From Clostridium_AF sediminicola (GTDB lineage Bacteria > Bacillota > Clostridia > Clostridiales > Clostridiaceae): a DNA stretch of 64,000 bases. The stretch spans positions 50,834-114,833 of the forward strand of contig NZ_BAABMF010000016.1 in assembly GCF_050402865.1 (NCBI RefSeq), given 5' to 3'. The position numbers were made by a program, and so were the translations under genes. This document shows positions 35,551 to 43,873 of this stretch, one piece after another. Position 1 is the first letter of the stretch; the number at the start of each line of letters is the position of its first letter. Under the pieces are notes generated by a model that was not told the DNA's origin, searched no databases, and saw only the letters and a list, made by a program, of their open reading frames with translations.

Positions 35551-36573
35551 TTAACAATACTTTTGATAAGTTTCAGCAGCATGTAGCATCGCTCGAATAT
35601 TTTCTTCCGGTGTATCCCTAGGCACTTCGCAACCTGAACTCAATATAATTCTTCCCTTTGGACCAATATCTTTGATGCATTTAATACTCTCTTGATATAC
35701 TTTTTCAGGTGTTCCTTGAAGCAATGTCTCTACCGGAGCAACATTTCCTGTAATACATACTCTATTTCCCACAATTTTTTTTGCATGTTCAAAAGATACT
35801 TGTGTATCCACTTCCAATGAATCCGCTCCTGTATCAGCCATTAAATCTAAAATATGATTGGCATCGCCACAAATATGCAAAAATACAGGAATTCCGTTTT
35901 TCTTCAATTCAGTAATTGCATGTTTTACAAATGGAAATGCATACTTTTTATATAATTCCCGACCTATTAAACCAGCTGTTGAATCACCAAATGTCAATCC
36001 ATGAGCCCCTGCTTCTGCCGCTGCTTTTCCATATTTAATAAGTGTATCAGTACATATTTGGAGTAAATCCATAACAAACTGCTCATCATCATATAAATCC
36101 ATAAAAAATTTTTCTTCTCCTCTAACCGCAGATGCTAAAGAAAAAGGACCCGAATCTATATTTGTTTTAATAAAATACGCTTCTTTCAACTCTTCTCTTG
36201 CTATTTTAGTGGCATTAAGAATTACAGGAATCCTTGCAGATTTTCTTGTGTCTACCTTTAATAACTTTGTCAAATCTTTAGTATCACCAAGAATTCTTTG
36301 TACTATTTGAGGTGGTTCATCGTAAGGTAAATGTATCCCACATCCCCACGCTTCCGCTAAAATCGAATTATCTGTAGTAAGATGAATACCATCATAGTTA
36401 TATAATTTTGCAGCAACTATTTGAGACTCAGCCATTTTTTGTGCATTACTAGAATAAATTGAATGAGGAATACCACTTATCTTCAAAGAATGCTGTATAA
36501 TTAAAGGAATAACAGGAACTCGATCTATCTTATCCCCTTTTAAAGCTCCCATTGTTCGTTGATATGAATTCAT
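35551..36573 (-). CDS. UroD-family protein with methyltransferase zinc motif
   Basis: 340 aa behind AGGTGGGATAAA. Its sequence fits the MtaA/MtbA branch of the uroporphyrinogen decarboxylase family: FLHICGDANHILDLMADTGA has the His-x-Cys pair, and IILSSGCEVPRDTPEENIRA has the third Cys and the CEVPxxTP signature. In those enzymes the zinc binds the thiol of the methyl acceptor (such as coenzyme M). The N-terminal TMGALKGDKIDRVPVIPLI is typical too. It is the last gene of a sugar ABC transporter operon with NanE and an RpiR regulator. Neither a corrinoid protein nor a reactivase is nearby, so substrate and reaction are open. Confidence 0.82.
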   Translation of the reverse strand: MNSYQRTMGALKGDKIDRVPVIPLIIQHSLKISGIPHSIYSSNAQKMAESQIVAAKLYNYDGIHLTTDNSILAEAWGCGIHLPYDEPPQIVQRILGDTKDLTKLLKVDTRKSARIPVILNATKIAREELKEAYFIKTNIDSGPFSLASAVRGEEKFFMDLYDDEQFVMDLLQICTDTLIKYGKAAAEAGAHGLTFGDSTAGLIGRELYKKYAFPFVKHAITELKKNGIPVFLHICGDANHILDLMADTGADSLEVDTQVSFEHAKKIVGNRVCITGNVAPVETLLQGTPEKVYQESIKCIKDIGPKGRIILSSGCEVPRDTPEENIRAMLHAAETYQKYC

Positions 36574-36602
36574 TTTATCCCACCTTTCAAAAGTGATATA
36601 AA

Positions 36603-37472
36603 TTATCCTTTAATAGCTCCCATTGATAAACCTTTTACAAAATCTTTTTGTAAGGCCCGTACTATAATAACAACTGGAATAATTGTTACAACTGTTGTAG
36701 CAGCCATTGGTCCCCAAGCCAACCCTCTATCAGTAATAAACCCTGCAATAACAACTGGTAAAGTCTTTGCTTTTCTTATACTTAGAATAACTGCAAAAAG
36801 AAATTCGTTCCAAGTTGCCACAAATGTTAAAATTGCTGCCGCAATCAATCCTGGTTTTGTTATTGGTAAAACTATTCTAAAGAATCTATTAAACATATTA
36901 CATCCATCAAGCATAGCCGATTCTTCCAATTCAATAGGTAGATCCTGAAAAAAACCCATCATCAACCAAATTACTAAAGGTATACTAAAACTTGTATTCA
37001 TAATAATTAAAGCTGACTTTGTATCCATTAATCCCAATTTTCTTATAACTAGAAAAACAGGAATTGCAGTAGCAATAGCAGGGTACATTTTTTGAACCAT
37101 AAACCATACTCCAAATATTGTTCGTGCAATTTTGCTTAACTTTCCTCTTGCCAAAGAATAAGCCGCCATTGAGCCAATAAAAACACTAATGAGAGTAGTA
37201 CTCGTAGAAACTACTAAAGAATTATATAGTGCTTTACCTAATCCATTATTGTTGAAAACATCTATAAAGTTGTGAATGGTAATCTTAGACGGAATAAGAA
37301 TTGGTGGATATGATAGATATTCTTGTTCTAATTTTACAGAACTTGTAATAAGCCAATACAAGGGAAATGCCACTAAAAAGACACTTAAAAAGACTAAGAT
37401 TACTTTTACATATCTACCAGCAAAGTTACTAATAGCATCATTTACATAATCAACTTGATTTATCTTTTTCAC
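36603..37472 (-). CDS. Sugar ABC transporter permease (MalG-type)
   Basis: 289 aa, six membrane helices, with the EAA loop ELEESAMLDGCNMFNRFFRIVLPITKPG that contacts the ATPase. This is the second permease of a CUT1-type sugar importer. The GTG start overlaps the stop of the first permease by one base (TAGTG), with GGGGGAG ahead. No ATPase is encoded in the operon; a shared MsmK-like ATPase elsewhere would be needed. Confidence 0.93.
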   Translation of the reverse strand: MKKINQVDYVNDAISNFAGRYVKVILVFLSVFLVAFPLYWLITSSVKLEQEYLSYPPILIPSKITIHNFIDVFNNNGLGKALYNSLVVSTSTTLISVFIGSMAAYSLARGKLSKIARTIFGVWFMVQKMYPAIATAIPVFLVIRKLGLMDTKSALIIMNTSFSIPLVIWLMMGFFQDLPIELEESAMLDGCNMFNRFFRIVLPITKPGLIAAAILTFVATWNEFLFAVILSIRKAKTLPVVIAGFITDRGLAWGPMAATTVVTIIPVVIIVRALQKDFVKGLSMGAIKG

Positions 37473-38377
37473 TACACACTCCCCCTTGTCTTTTTTTGTT
37501 CCTTCACTCTTAATTGAATAAAGCTATAAGTGACTAAAGACATAAATATTATAAATATTATTGCTAAAGCTGCTGCATATCCTGCATCAAAATATTTTAA
37601 TCCTTGACGATAAATAAAGTTTGGAAGCATTTCAGTGGCTATTCCTGGACCTCCTCCAGTCATTACATAAACTGTATCAAATACTTTAAAAGCATCTATA
37701 ATTCTAATCATTAAAGCAATAATAATTACTGGTTTTAAATAAGGTATTATTATTTTGGTGAATATCTGCCATCTTGAAGCACCGTCTACCATACCTGCTT
37801 CAATAGTTTGTCTCGGTATTCCCTTTAAAGCTGCTGCTAATATAATAGTTACCCATGGTGTTAATTGCCATACATTAACACCAATGACTGATACCATAGC
37901 TGTAAATGGTTTTGATAACCAAGGTATATTTGGAAATCCAACTAACACAAGGAAATAATTAATTACTCCTGTGGATGAATCTAGCATCATCCTCCATAAC
38001 GTTCCTGCAGCTACAGGTGCCATAATCATCGGAATCATTAATAATGACAGTACCCATTTGCTCCATTTTTTATCACTTGATATTACCATTGCAATTGCTA
38101 AGCCTAACAACATTTCTGCACCAACAGATACTATCGCAAATACTATGGTATTTAAAGTACATCGTTTAAGCACTTCATCTCCAAGCATCTTTACATAGTT
38201 ACCTAATCCTATAAACTTTAGTTTTTGATTAGGTAAATTAAGTTTAAGTCTAAATAAACTCAGATAAATAGAATATACTAACGGAAATAATGCAGTAATC
38301 CCTAAGAATATCAATGTAGGCACTAAAAATAGCCAAGATGTTATTTTATCTCCCAGATTTTTAACATTTCCTTTCAT
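37472..38377 (-). CDS. Sugar ABC transporter permease (MalF-type)
   Basis: 301 aa with six membrane helices and the EAA loop QTIEAGMVDGASRWQIFTKI (CUT1 family). The N-terminal segment SWLFLVPTLIFLGITALFPL is a typical first helix. The start is an ATG behind GGAGGATAGTT. It pairs with the next permease (overlapping stop/start) and the binding protein upstream. Confidence 0.93.
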   Translation of the reverse strand: MKGNVKNLGDKITSWLFLVPTLIFLGITALFPLVYSIYLSLFRLKLNLPNQKLKFIGLGNYVKMLGDEVLKRCTLNTIVFAIVSVGAEMLLGLAIAMVISSDKKWSKWVLSLLMIPMIMAPVAAGTLWRMMLDSSTGVINYFLVLVGFPNIPWLSKPFTAMVSVIGVNVWQLTPWVTIILAAALKGIPRQTIEAGMVDGASRWQIFTKIIIPYLKPVIIIALMIRIIDAFKVFDTVYVMTGGGPGIATEMLPNFIYRQGLKYFDAGYAAALAIIFIIFMSLVTYSFIQLRVKEQKKTRGSV

Positions 38378-38403
38378 AACTATCCTCCATATGAGACATT
38401 ATA

Positions 38404-38444
38404 ATTTTGTACAAGGAAGACACAACATATTCCTTGTACAAAAT
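38404..38444 (-). terminator. Intra-operon hairpin after binding-protein gene
   Basis: Perfect 15-base stem ATTTTGTACAAGGAA / TTCCTTGTACAAAAT with an 11-base loop between the binding-protein stop and the first permease. Such hairpins usually stabilise the binding-protein mRNA or cause partial termination, raising binding protein over permease. Confidence 0.75.
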
Positions 38445-38472
38445 CTCACTTTAAATATATTCGTCTAATAAT

Positions 38473-39801
38473 CTATTTACCTGTATTCTTTATGCCTTCA
38501 TCTATCGGGTTATTTTCTAATGCTGCCTTTAGCCCTTCTTCTAGTTCTTCTAAAGCCTCTTCAGTGGTTTTCTGTCCAGACATAACCGATGATACCGCCA
38601 TTCCAACTGCAGTATCTGCTTCAGTTGATGCAGGTACTCTCCACCAAATTAATGCAGTATCCAAAGCTGGTCTTACATCCTCAATTGGAGTTCCAACTAT
38701 AGCATCAGTTTTCCAAAAACTTTCTCTAGGAGATAAAATATTAAATTCTTTATAGAATTCTGATCCTTTTTCTTTGCTTGAATACATCTTTATCCATTCC
38801 CACGCTAATTCCTTATTTTCAGAAGCTTTTGGTATGCTTAAATCCCAAGCACTTAGCATTGTTTCTCCAGTTTTATCTTTTGGATAAGATGCTAATGCCC
38901 ATTTTCCAACAATTTTTGATTTTTCAGGATTATCTCCATTCTGAGTAATTCCTAATGTTGGCCATGCTTCACAAACAGCTGCTTTCCCATCTAAGAAAGC
39001 CTTTATTGATTCTTCTAATCCCCATGATAATGCTGCCGGATCAGCATATTTAGTTAACTCTTTAACATGCTCCATTGCTTTTTTACCTTCTTGAGAATTA
39101 ACTGTAACATTCCAATCTTTATCAGCCCAAGCTCCGCCCATAGACCATAAACGAATATCCCATAATCCTGCAAATTGTTCTTTCACACCTGGTATAGAAA
39201 CACCATACATTCCTTCGTCAGGTTTTGTGAATTCCTTTGCTAATTCTAAGTACCCATCCCAAGTATCCGGCATTTTATCTATTAAATCCGTACGATATGC
39301 AATAACCATTGGTGTATTAGCATGTGGAATACCAATAATATCACCCTGCCACTTTCCCGCATTTTCAAAAACATTTGGTATAAAATCTGTCGTATCATAA
39401 TTATCTGCTTTAATAAATTTATCTAAATTTTCCATATAAGGTGCAAATTCTCCGTCCCATTGACAAGCTACACTCATTACGTCATAGGAGCCAGTACTAC
39501 TAGTTAAATCTAATAATGATTTTTCATGAAGTGTCACATAAGGGAAATCTACTACTTCAACTTTAGCTCCAGTTTTTTCTTCAAATTCTGGCACCATTTT
39601 CTTAGCTGCTTCAGTGTATACACTAGACATATACAAAACAGTTAAAGTTTCTCCTTCAAAAGGTTTATCTTTAGATTCAGATGTACTTGTTGATTCAGAA
39701 TTCTTCGATTCACTAACCTCATTAGATTTACCGCATCCAGCTAAAAGACTTATCATAAGTGTTACTACAAGAATTATTGATAATAATTTACCATGTTTCA
39801 T
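38473..39801 (-). CDS. Sugar ABC transporter substrate-binding lipoprotein
   Basis: 442 aa. Signal peptide with lipobox LLAGC (C23), then a Ser/Glu/Lys-rich linker (KSNEVSESKNSESTSTSESK). The extracellular solute-binding domain of family 1 follows (GETLTVLYMSSVYTEAAKKM, FEEKTGAKVEVVDFPY, YDVMSVACQWDGEFAPYME). CUT1 binding proteins take oligosaccharides, glycerol phosphate or polyols. NanE in the operon suggests an amino sugar (ManNAc or sialic-acid-like). The start is behind GGAGGGGGAT. Confidence 0.92.
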   Translation of the reverse strand: MKHGKLLSIILVVTLMISLLAGCGKSNEVSESKNSESTSTSESKDKPFEGETLTVLYMSSVYTEAAKKMVPEFEEKTGAKVEVVDFPYVTLHEKSLLDLTSSTGSYDVMSVACQWDGEFAPYMENLDKFIKADNYDTTDFIPNVFENAGKWQGDIIGIPHANTPMVIAYRTDLIDKMPDTWDGYLELAKEFTKPDEGMYGVSIPGVKEQFAGLWDIRLWSMGGAWADKDWNVTVNSQEGKKAMEHVKELTKYADPAALSWGLEESIKAFLDGKAAVCEAWPTLGITQNGDNPEKSKIVGKWALASYPKDKTGETMLSAWDLSIPKASENKELAWEWIKMYSSKEKGSEFYKEFNILSPRESFWKTDAIVGTPIEDVRPALDTALIWWRVPASTEADTAVGMAVSSVMSGQKTTEEALEELEEGLKAALENNPIDEGIKNTGK

Positions 39802-39911
39802 TAATATCCCCCTCCAATATTAAATTTCTTGACTCTTTCTCAAACTATGCATTTCCTTAAATTAATACAATTTAAGACCACTCCTTTCTATTTCATTTAT
39901 TAAATTGTATA

Positions 39912-40781
39912 TTAGTAAAGTTTATCTAAAACAGCTTCGCATGTCTTTTCTTTATTTTTGATTGACTGATTTTTTAACTTTAAAAATACCCCATTATACA
40001 AAATACTAATTACAAATAATTGAGCTATTTGTGCTGAAACATCCCCACCTTGAAGTGGTGCTTCTTTTGCTCCAGTAAGCAGCACAATATCAGAATACCT
40101 TGTTATAGGTGAATTAGCATGATGAGTGATGCAGATTATTTTAGCTCCAGCATTTTTAGCTATTTCCAAATTTTTCACAGTATCAATTGAACTTCCTGAA
40201 AATGAAATACCTACTGCAACATCATCTTCACTAAGTAAAGATGCCGTCATAGCCTGAATATGTGAATCAATATCTGCATAAGCATTTATCCCAATTCTAA
40301 GAAACTTATTTTTTGCTGCCAACGCAATAATCCCTGATGACCCTAATCCATAAAAATAATTTTTTCTGGCTTTTGCAATTGCAGAAATTGACTTTTCCAC
40401 ATTTTCTATATTAAGTAACTTAACTGTATCGTTAAGTGCTTTATCTTGAATAATAAGAGTTTTATGAATAATATCATCAAGCGAATCATCTTCATAAATT
40501 TCATCGTTTAGTTGTTTAATGCCTTTTGTATTAGCAATTGCTAATTCTTGTGCTATTGCCATTTTAAATCCTTGATATCCTTTAAAATTAATCTTACGAC
40601 AAAACCTTAAAACCGTAGTATCACCTACACCAGCCATTTCAGCAAAATCTGATATAGAGGCATATAATATACTTTCAGTTTCATTTAAAACTACATTAGC
40701 TACTTTTTTTTCAGCCTTTGTTAATGAACTATAAACACTTTTTATCAAAGGTATCACATTAGCTCCAACATCAACTATCAT
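39912..40781 (-). CDS. RpiR/MurR-family regulator
   Basis: 289 aa. The N-terminal ~75 residues form the RpiR helix-turn-helix (SISDFAEMAGVGDTTVLRFC, RKINFKGYQGFKMAIAQE). Residues ~120-260 form a SIS sugar-phosphate domain (YFYGLGSSGIIALAAKNKFL, VAVGISFSGSSIDTVKNLEI). It probably senses a phosphosugar such as ManNAc-6-P or GlcNAc-6-P and controls this operon. It lies between nanE and the binding-protein gene, with ~60 and ~110 base gaps. Confidence 0.92.
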   Translation of the reverse strand: MIVDVGANVIPLIKSVYSSLTKAEKKVANVVLNETESILYASISDFAEMAGVGDTTVLRFCRKINFKGYQGFKMAIAQELAIANTKGIKQLNDEIYEDDSLDDIIHKTLIIQDKALNDTVKLLNIENVEKSISAIAKARKNYFYGLGSSGIIALAAKNKFLRIGINAYADIDSHIQAMTASLLSEDDVAVGISFSGSSIDTVKNLEIAKNAGAKIICITHHANSPITRYSDIVLLTGAKEAPLQGGDVSAQIAQLFVISILYNGVFLKLKNQSIKNKEKTCEAVLDKLY

Positions 40782-40841
40782 TCATCACCTCTTTATCTTA
40801 TTTATAATTCCATATTTGTTTTCTTAAGTTGTTTCACATTT

Positions 40842-41537
40842 TCACTTTATATTTTGAATAGAATCAACAAATTTACGAGTTATAAGACGTGGTCTTGTAA
40901 TAGCTGCACCTACTACTATTGATGTAGCGCCTCTTTTAAAGCATTTAATTGCTTGTTCAGGTGTTTGAATATTGCCTTCTGCAATAACTGGTATACTAAG
41001 ATCTTTGCTTAGTTTTTCAACTAACTGTAAATTTGGTTTTTCACACCCTAAAGTATAATCTGTATATCCACTTAAAGTAGTACTTACTATATCAACTCCT
41101 AATCTCTCAGCTTGTATCCCTTCTTCATAGTTTGATATGTCAGCCATTAATAAACCTTTGTATGATTCTCTAATTTCTTTAATAAACTCTTCAAGTGTTT
41201 TTCCATCAGGTCTTTTCCTTGATGTAGCATCAATAGCAATGATGTCTGATCCTACTTCTTGAATTTCTTTAAATTCTCTTATTGTTGGTGTAATGTATAC
41301 GTCATTATTCTTATATACCCTCTTTAAAATTGCTATTAAAGGTAAATCTATATTTTCCTTTATAGCTTTACAATCTGCTACAGTATTTGCTCTTATACCC
41401 ATCGCTCCCCCTATTTTAGCTGCTTTAGCCATTCTAACCATTATATCTGAACTATATAATGGCTCATCTTCTAATGCTTGGCAAGAAACTATTAATCCAC
41501 CTTTGATTTTTCCAAGTATATTATTTAAATCTCTCAT
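40842..41537 (-). CDS. nanE: N-acylglucosamine-6-phosphate 2-epimerase NanE
   Basis: 231 aa TIM-barrel enzyme converting ManNAc-6-phosphate to GlcNAc-6-phosphate. Family segments: GGLIVSCQALEDEPLYSS, GGAMGIRANTVADCKAIK, IIAIDATSRKRPDGKTLEEF and the phosphate-binding VIAEGNIQTPEQAIKC ... GATSIVVGAAITRP. The start is behind AAGGAGGAAAT. First gene of the ABC operon. No nanA or nanK is adjacent, so a full sialic-acid path is not shown here. The 41538-41800 stretch upstream holds only AT-rich sequence, presumably the operon promoter. Confidence 0.93.
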   Translation of the reverse strand: MRDLNNILGKIKGGLIVSCQALEDEPLYSSDIMVRMAKAAKIGGAMGIRANTVADCKAIKENIDLPLIAILKRVYKNNDVYITPTIREFKEIQEVGSDIIAIDATSRKRPDGKTLEEFIKEIRESYKGLLMADISNYEEGIQAERLGVDIVSTTLSGYTDYTLGCEKPNLQLVEKLSKDLSIPVIAEGNIQTPEQAIKCFKRGATSIVVGAAITRPRLITRKFVDSIQNIK

Positions 41538-41800
41538 ATTTCCTCCTTACTCAATTCAACTAGTCATCTCATACAACATATTTATTTTTGTAATTAATTC
41601 ACAATAATAGATCCATCCCACATTATTATTTAACCATGTTATATTAATATTTATATGTCCAGTTAAATGGAATATTCTTTTTTTATTTTTCAACATAATG
41701 AAATAATCCACTAAATATAATAATTTCTAGTAATTTTTTATTAAGCTAAAATTCTTTATACCACCTCCACTTAGACAATTCAAAAATTTATATAAACACA

Positions 41801-41838
41801 AAAAAATAGTGTGCTCAAATTTTAGCACACTATTTTTT
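41801..41838 (-). terminator. Terminator after histidine kinase
   Basis: Perfect 15-base stem AAAAAATAGTGTGCT / AGCACACTATTTTTT, 10 bases past the kinase stop, ending in a T run on the minus strand. Confidence 0.92.
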
Positions 41839-41847
41839 CTATATAAT

Positions 41848-43089
41848 TCATAACTCCATAAAGGTTATAAAAAATTTTGTTCCTACATTAATCTTACTTT
41901 GGACCTCTATAATGCCACCGTGAGCTTCTACTATAGATTTAGCTAAAGCTAATCCTATTCCAACAGAATCATTCTTTTTAGATGTTTTGGATTTATAAAA
42001 TCTTTTGAATATGTTTGGTAAATCTTCTTCTTTTATACCTTCTCCAGTATCCTCTATAATAATTCTAGTATAAAGAGGATTTTGTATCATTTCTATTGTG
42101 GCTTTACCACTTTGATCAGTATGTTCAATTGAATTTTTTAAAACATTTATCAAAGCTTCTTCTAACCACAATTTATCATGACACATATATATTTCTTTAT
42201 TTTCTATGAATTCAATATCAATATTTTTATCATTTGCCTTGCCTACTAAAGCATCTATAGATTCTTGAATAGTATCGTTTAAACTTAAATTAGATTTATT
42301 AAGCTCAATTGCCTTAGCATCTAATTTTGCAAGTTTTAATAAACTTTTTATCAATGAATCCATTCTATATAGCTGAATTTCATTATTTCTCAAGAAGCTT
42401 TTTCTTTGTTCGTCAGATAATTCTTTATTTAAAAGTATATCATTATAAACTATCATAGAAGAAAGTGGAGTTTTTAATTGATGAGAAATATCTGATAATA
42501 AATTCACCAAAAAATTCTTTTCAGATTTCAGATTATCAATATTACTTCGGATTATATCCTTCATAGAATTAAATGAACTTGCTAATTTAGAGATATCCCC
42601 CTCTTTGTTCTCATCAATTGTTATTGAATAGTCTCCCTTTATAACTTTTCTTGCTCCTAAAGTTACCGCCCTTACTCTATTATAAAAAAATAGATGTTGT
42701 AAATAATTCATTATAAATAAAAATACAAACAAAAATATAAAAATTATAGTTAGGAAATAGATATTTCTTTCAATAGTCCTATTTACATAAGGAAATAGTT
42801 TATTCTCTAAATCACTATCTATCCCATACTGTTTCAACAATTCTTTACCCTTCACAACGTCATCTTCATTAATTTCTTTTGTAATAAGAGGTATAATCTC
42901 TTTTTCTAATTCAGGATCTTTTTCAATAACTCTATTAGCTATAACTCCTAAACTTTTTATATAATCTTCCTTTAAATTTTTATGATATAAATTTAATACA
43001 AAAATAGTAGCTGAAAAAAATAAAATTGTAGAGAATAAAAGAATGATTGAACTTTTTTTTAGCTCTGGATTATTAAAATTCTTATTCAT
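41848..43089 (-). CDS. Sensor histidine kinase
   Basis: 413 aa. Two membrane helices (~15-33 and ~108-130) enclose a ~75-residue extracellular domain. A HAMP segment (~130-185), the H-box LLSDISHQLKTPLSSMIVYN and the N, G1 and G2 boxes of the ATPase (LINVLKNSIEHTD, IIEDTGEGIKEEDLP, GIGLALAKSIVEAHGG) follow. It has a real extracellular sensor, unlike the short intramembrane BceS kinases. It is last in the order ATPase, permease, regulator, kinase, so it probably senses a cell-envelope or peptide signal handled by the transporter. Confidence 0.93.
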   Translation of the reverse strand: MNKNFNNPELKKSSIILLFSTILFFSATIFVLNLYHKNLKEDYIKSLGVIANRVIEKDPELEKEIIPLITKEINEDDVVKGKELLKQYGIDSDLENKLFPYVNRTIERNIYFLTIIFIFLFVFLFIMNYLQHLFFYNRVRAVTLGARKVIKGDYSITIDENKEGDISKLASSFNSMKDIIRSNIDNLKSEKNFLVNLLSDISHQLKTPLSSMIVYNDILLNKELSDEQRKSFLRNNEIQLYRMDSLIKSLLKLAKLDAKAIELNKSNLSLNDTIQESIDALVGKANDKNIDIEFIENKEIYMCHDKLWLEEALINVLKNSIEHTDQSGKATIEMIQNPLYTRIIIEDTGEGIKEEDLPNIFKRFYKSKTSKKNDSVGIGLALAKSIVEAHGGIIEVQSKINVGTKFFITFMEL

Positions 43090-43095
43090 TTCACT

Positions 43096-43791
43096 CTACT
43101 CCTTAATAACCTCTTTAGCCCACTTATACCCAAATCCTCTTTTATTAACAATATACTCAGGCTGTTTTATATTATCTTCAATTTTTTCTCTTATTCTTTT
43201 TATATAAACTGCTATAGTATTTTCATCGAAAAAAATATCTTCACTTTGAATTAGTTCCCCTAGTAATTCATCTCTTTTCATAAGCAGGTTAGGTTTGTTC
43301 ATAAACACTAATAAAAGCTTATACTCTTGAGCAGTCAAAACAACTTTTTCGCCTAACTTTTTGACTAATGCTATATCTATATCTACACAAATATCTCCAC
43401 TAATTAATTTACTACCCATAGATTTATTCTTATTATTTCTTCTAATCGCTACTTTAATTCTAGATAAAAGTTCTCTAACTCTAAAGGGCTTAGTAATATA
43501 GTCATCTCCACCAATTTCTAAACCTAGAACAATATTTACCTCATCATCAAGCGCAGTCAGAAAAATGATAGGAATTTCGCTCTCATTTCTTATTTCTTTG
43601 CAAAACTCATAACCACTACCATCAGGTAAATTTACATCTAAAAGAATCAAATCAAAATTCTCAGTAGAAAAAAGTTTTCTACTCTCTTTCAAATTTTTAG
43701 CTACATGAATTGAATAACCTTCATCCTTTAAAGTAAATTCTATACCAAGTGCTAAAGATTCATCATCTTCAACCAACAGGATTTTACTCAT
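43096..43791 (-). CDS. Response regulator, OmpR/PhoB type
   Basis: 231 aa. The receiver domain has phospho-acceptor Asp in LILLDVNLPDGSGYEF and Lys in DYITKPFRVREL. The C-terminal winged helix (~130-228) is typical (LTAQEYKLLLVFMNKPN, AVYIKRIREKIED, NKRGFGYKW). The stop is a few bases before the kinase ATG, so the two are cotranscribed. It likely controls the neighbouring ABC genes. Confidence 0.95.
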   Translation of the reverse strand: MSKILLVEDDESLALGIEFTLKDEGYSIHVAKNLKESRKLFSTENFDLILLDVNLPDGSGYEFCKEIRNESEIPIIFLTALDDEVNIVLGLEIGGDDYITKPFRVRELLSRIKVAIRRNNKNKSMGSKLISGDICVDIDIALVKKLGEKVVLTAQEYKLLLVFMNKPNLLMKRDELLGELIQSEDIFFDENTIAVYIKRIREKIEDNIKQPEYIVNKRGFGYKWAKEVIKE

Positions 43792-43812
43792 TTATTTCAC
43801 TTCTTTCTAACA

Positions 43813-43853
43813 ATATATCAATGCACAATTATGAAAATTATGCATTGATATAT
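43813..43853 (-). other. Hairpin between permease and response regulator
   Basis: Perfect 13-base stem ATATATCAATGCA / TGCATTGATATAT with a 15-base loop, no T run after it on the minus strand. Possibly an mRNA stability element or a weak attenuator separating transporter from two-component genes. Confidence 0.5.
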
Positions 43854-43873
43854 AAATTATACCATTAACTAAA

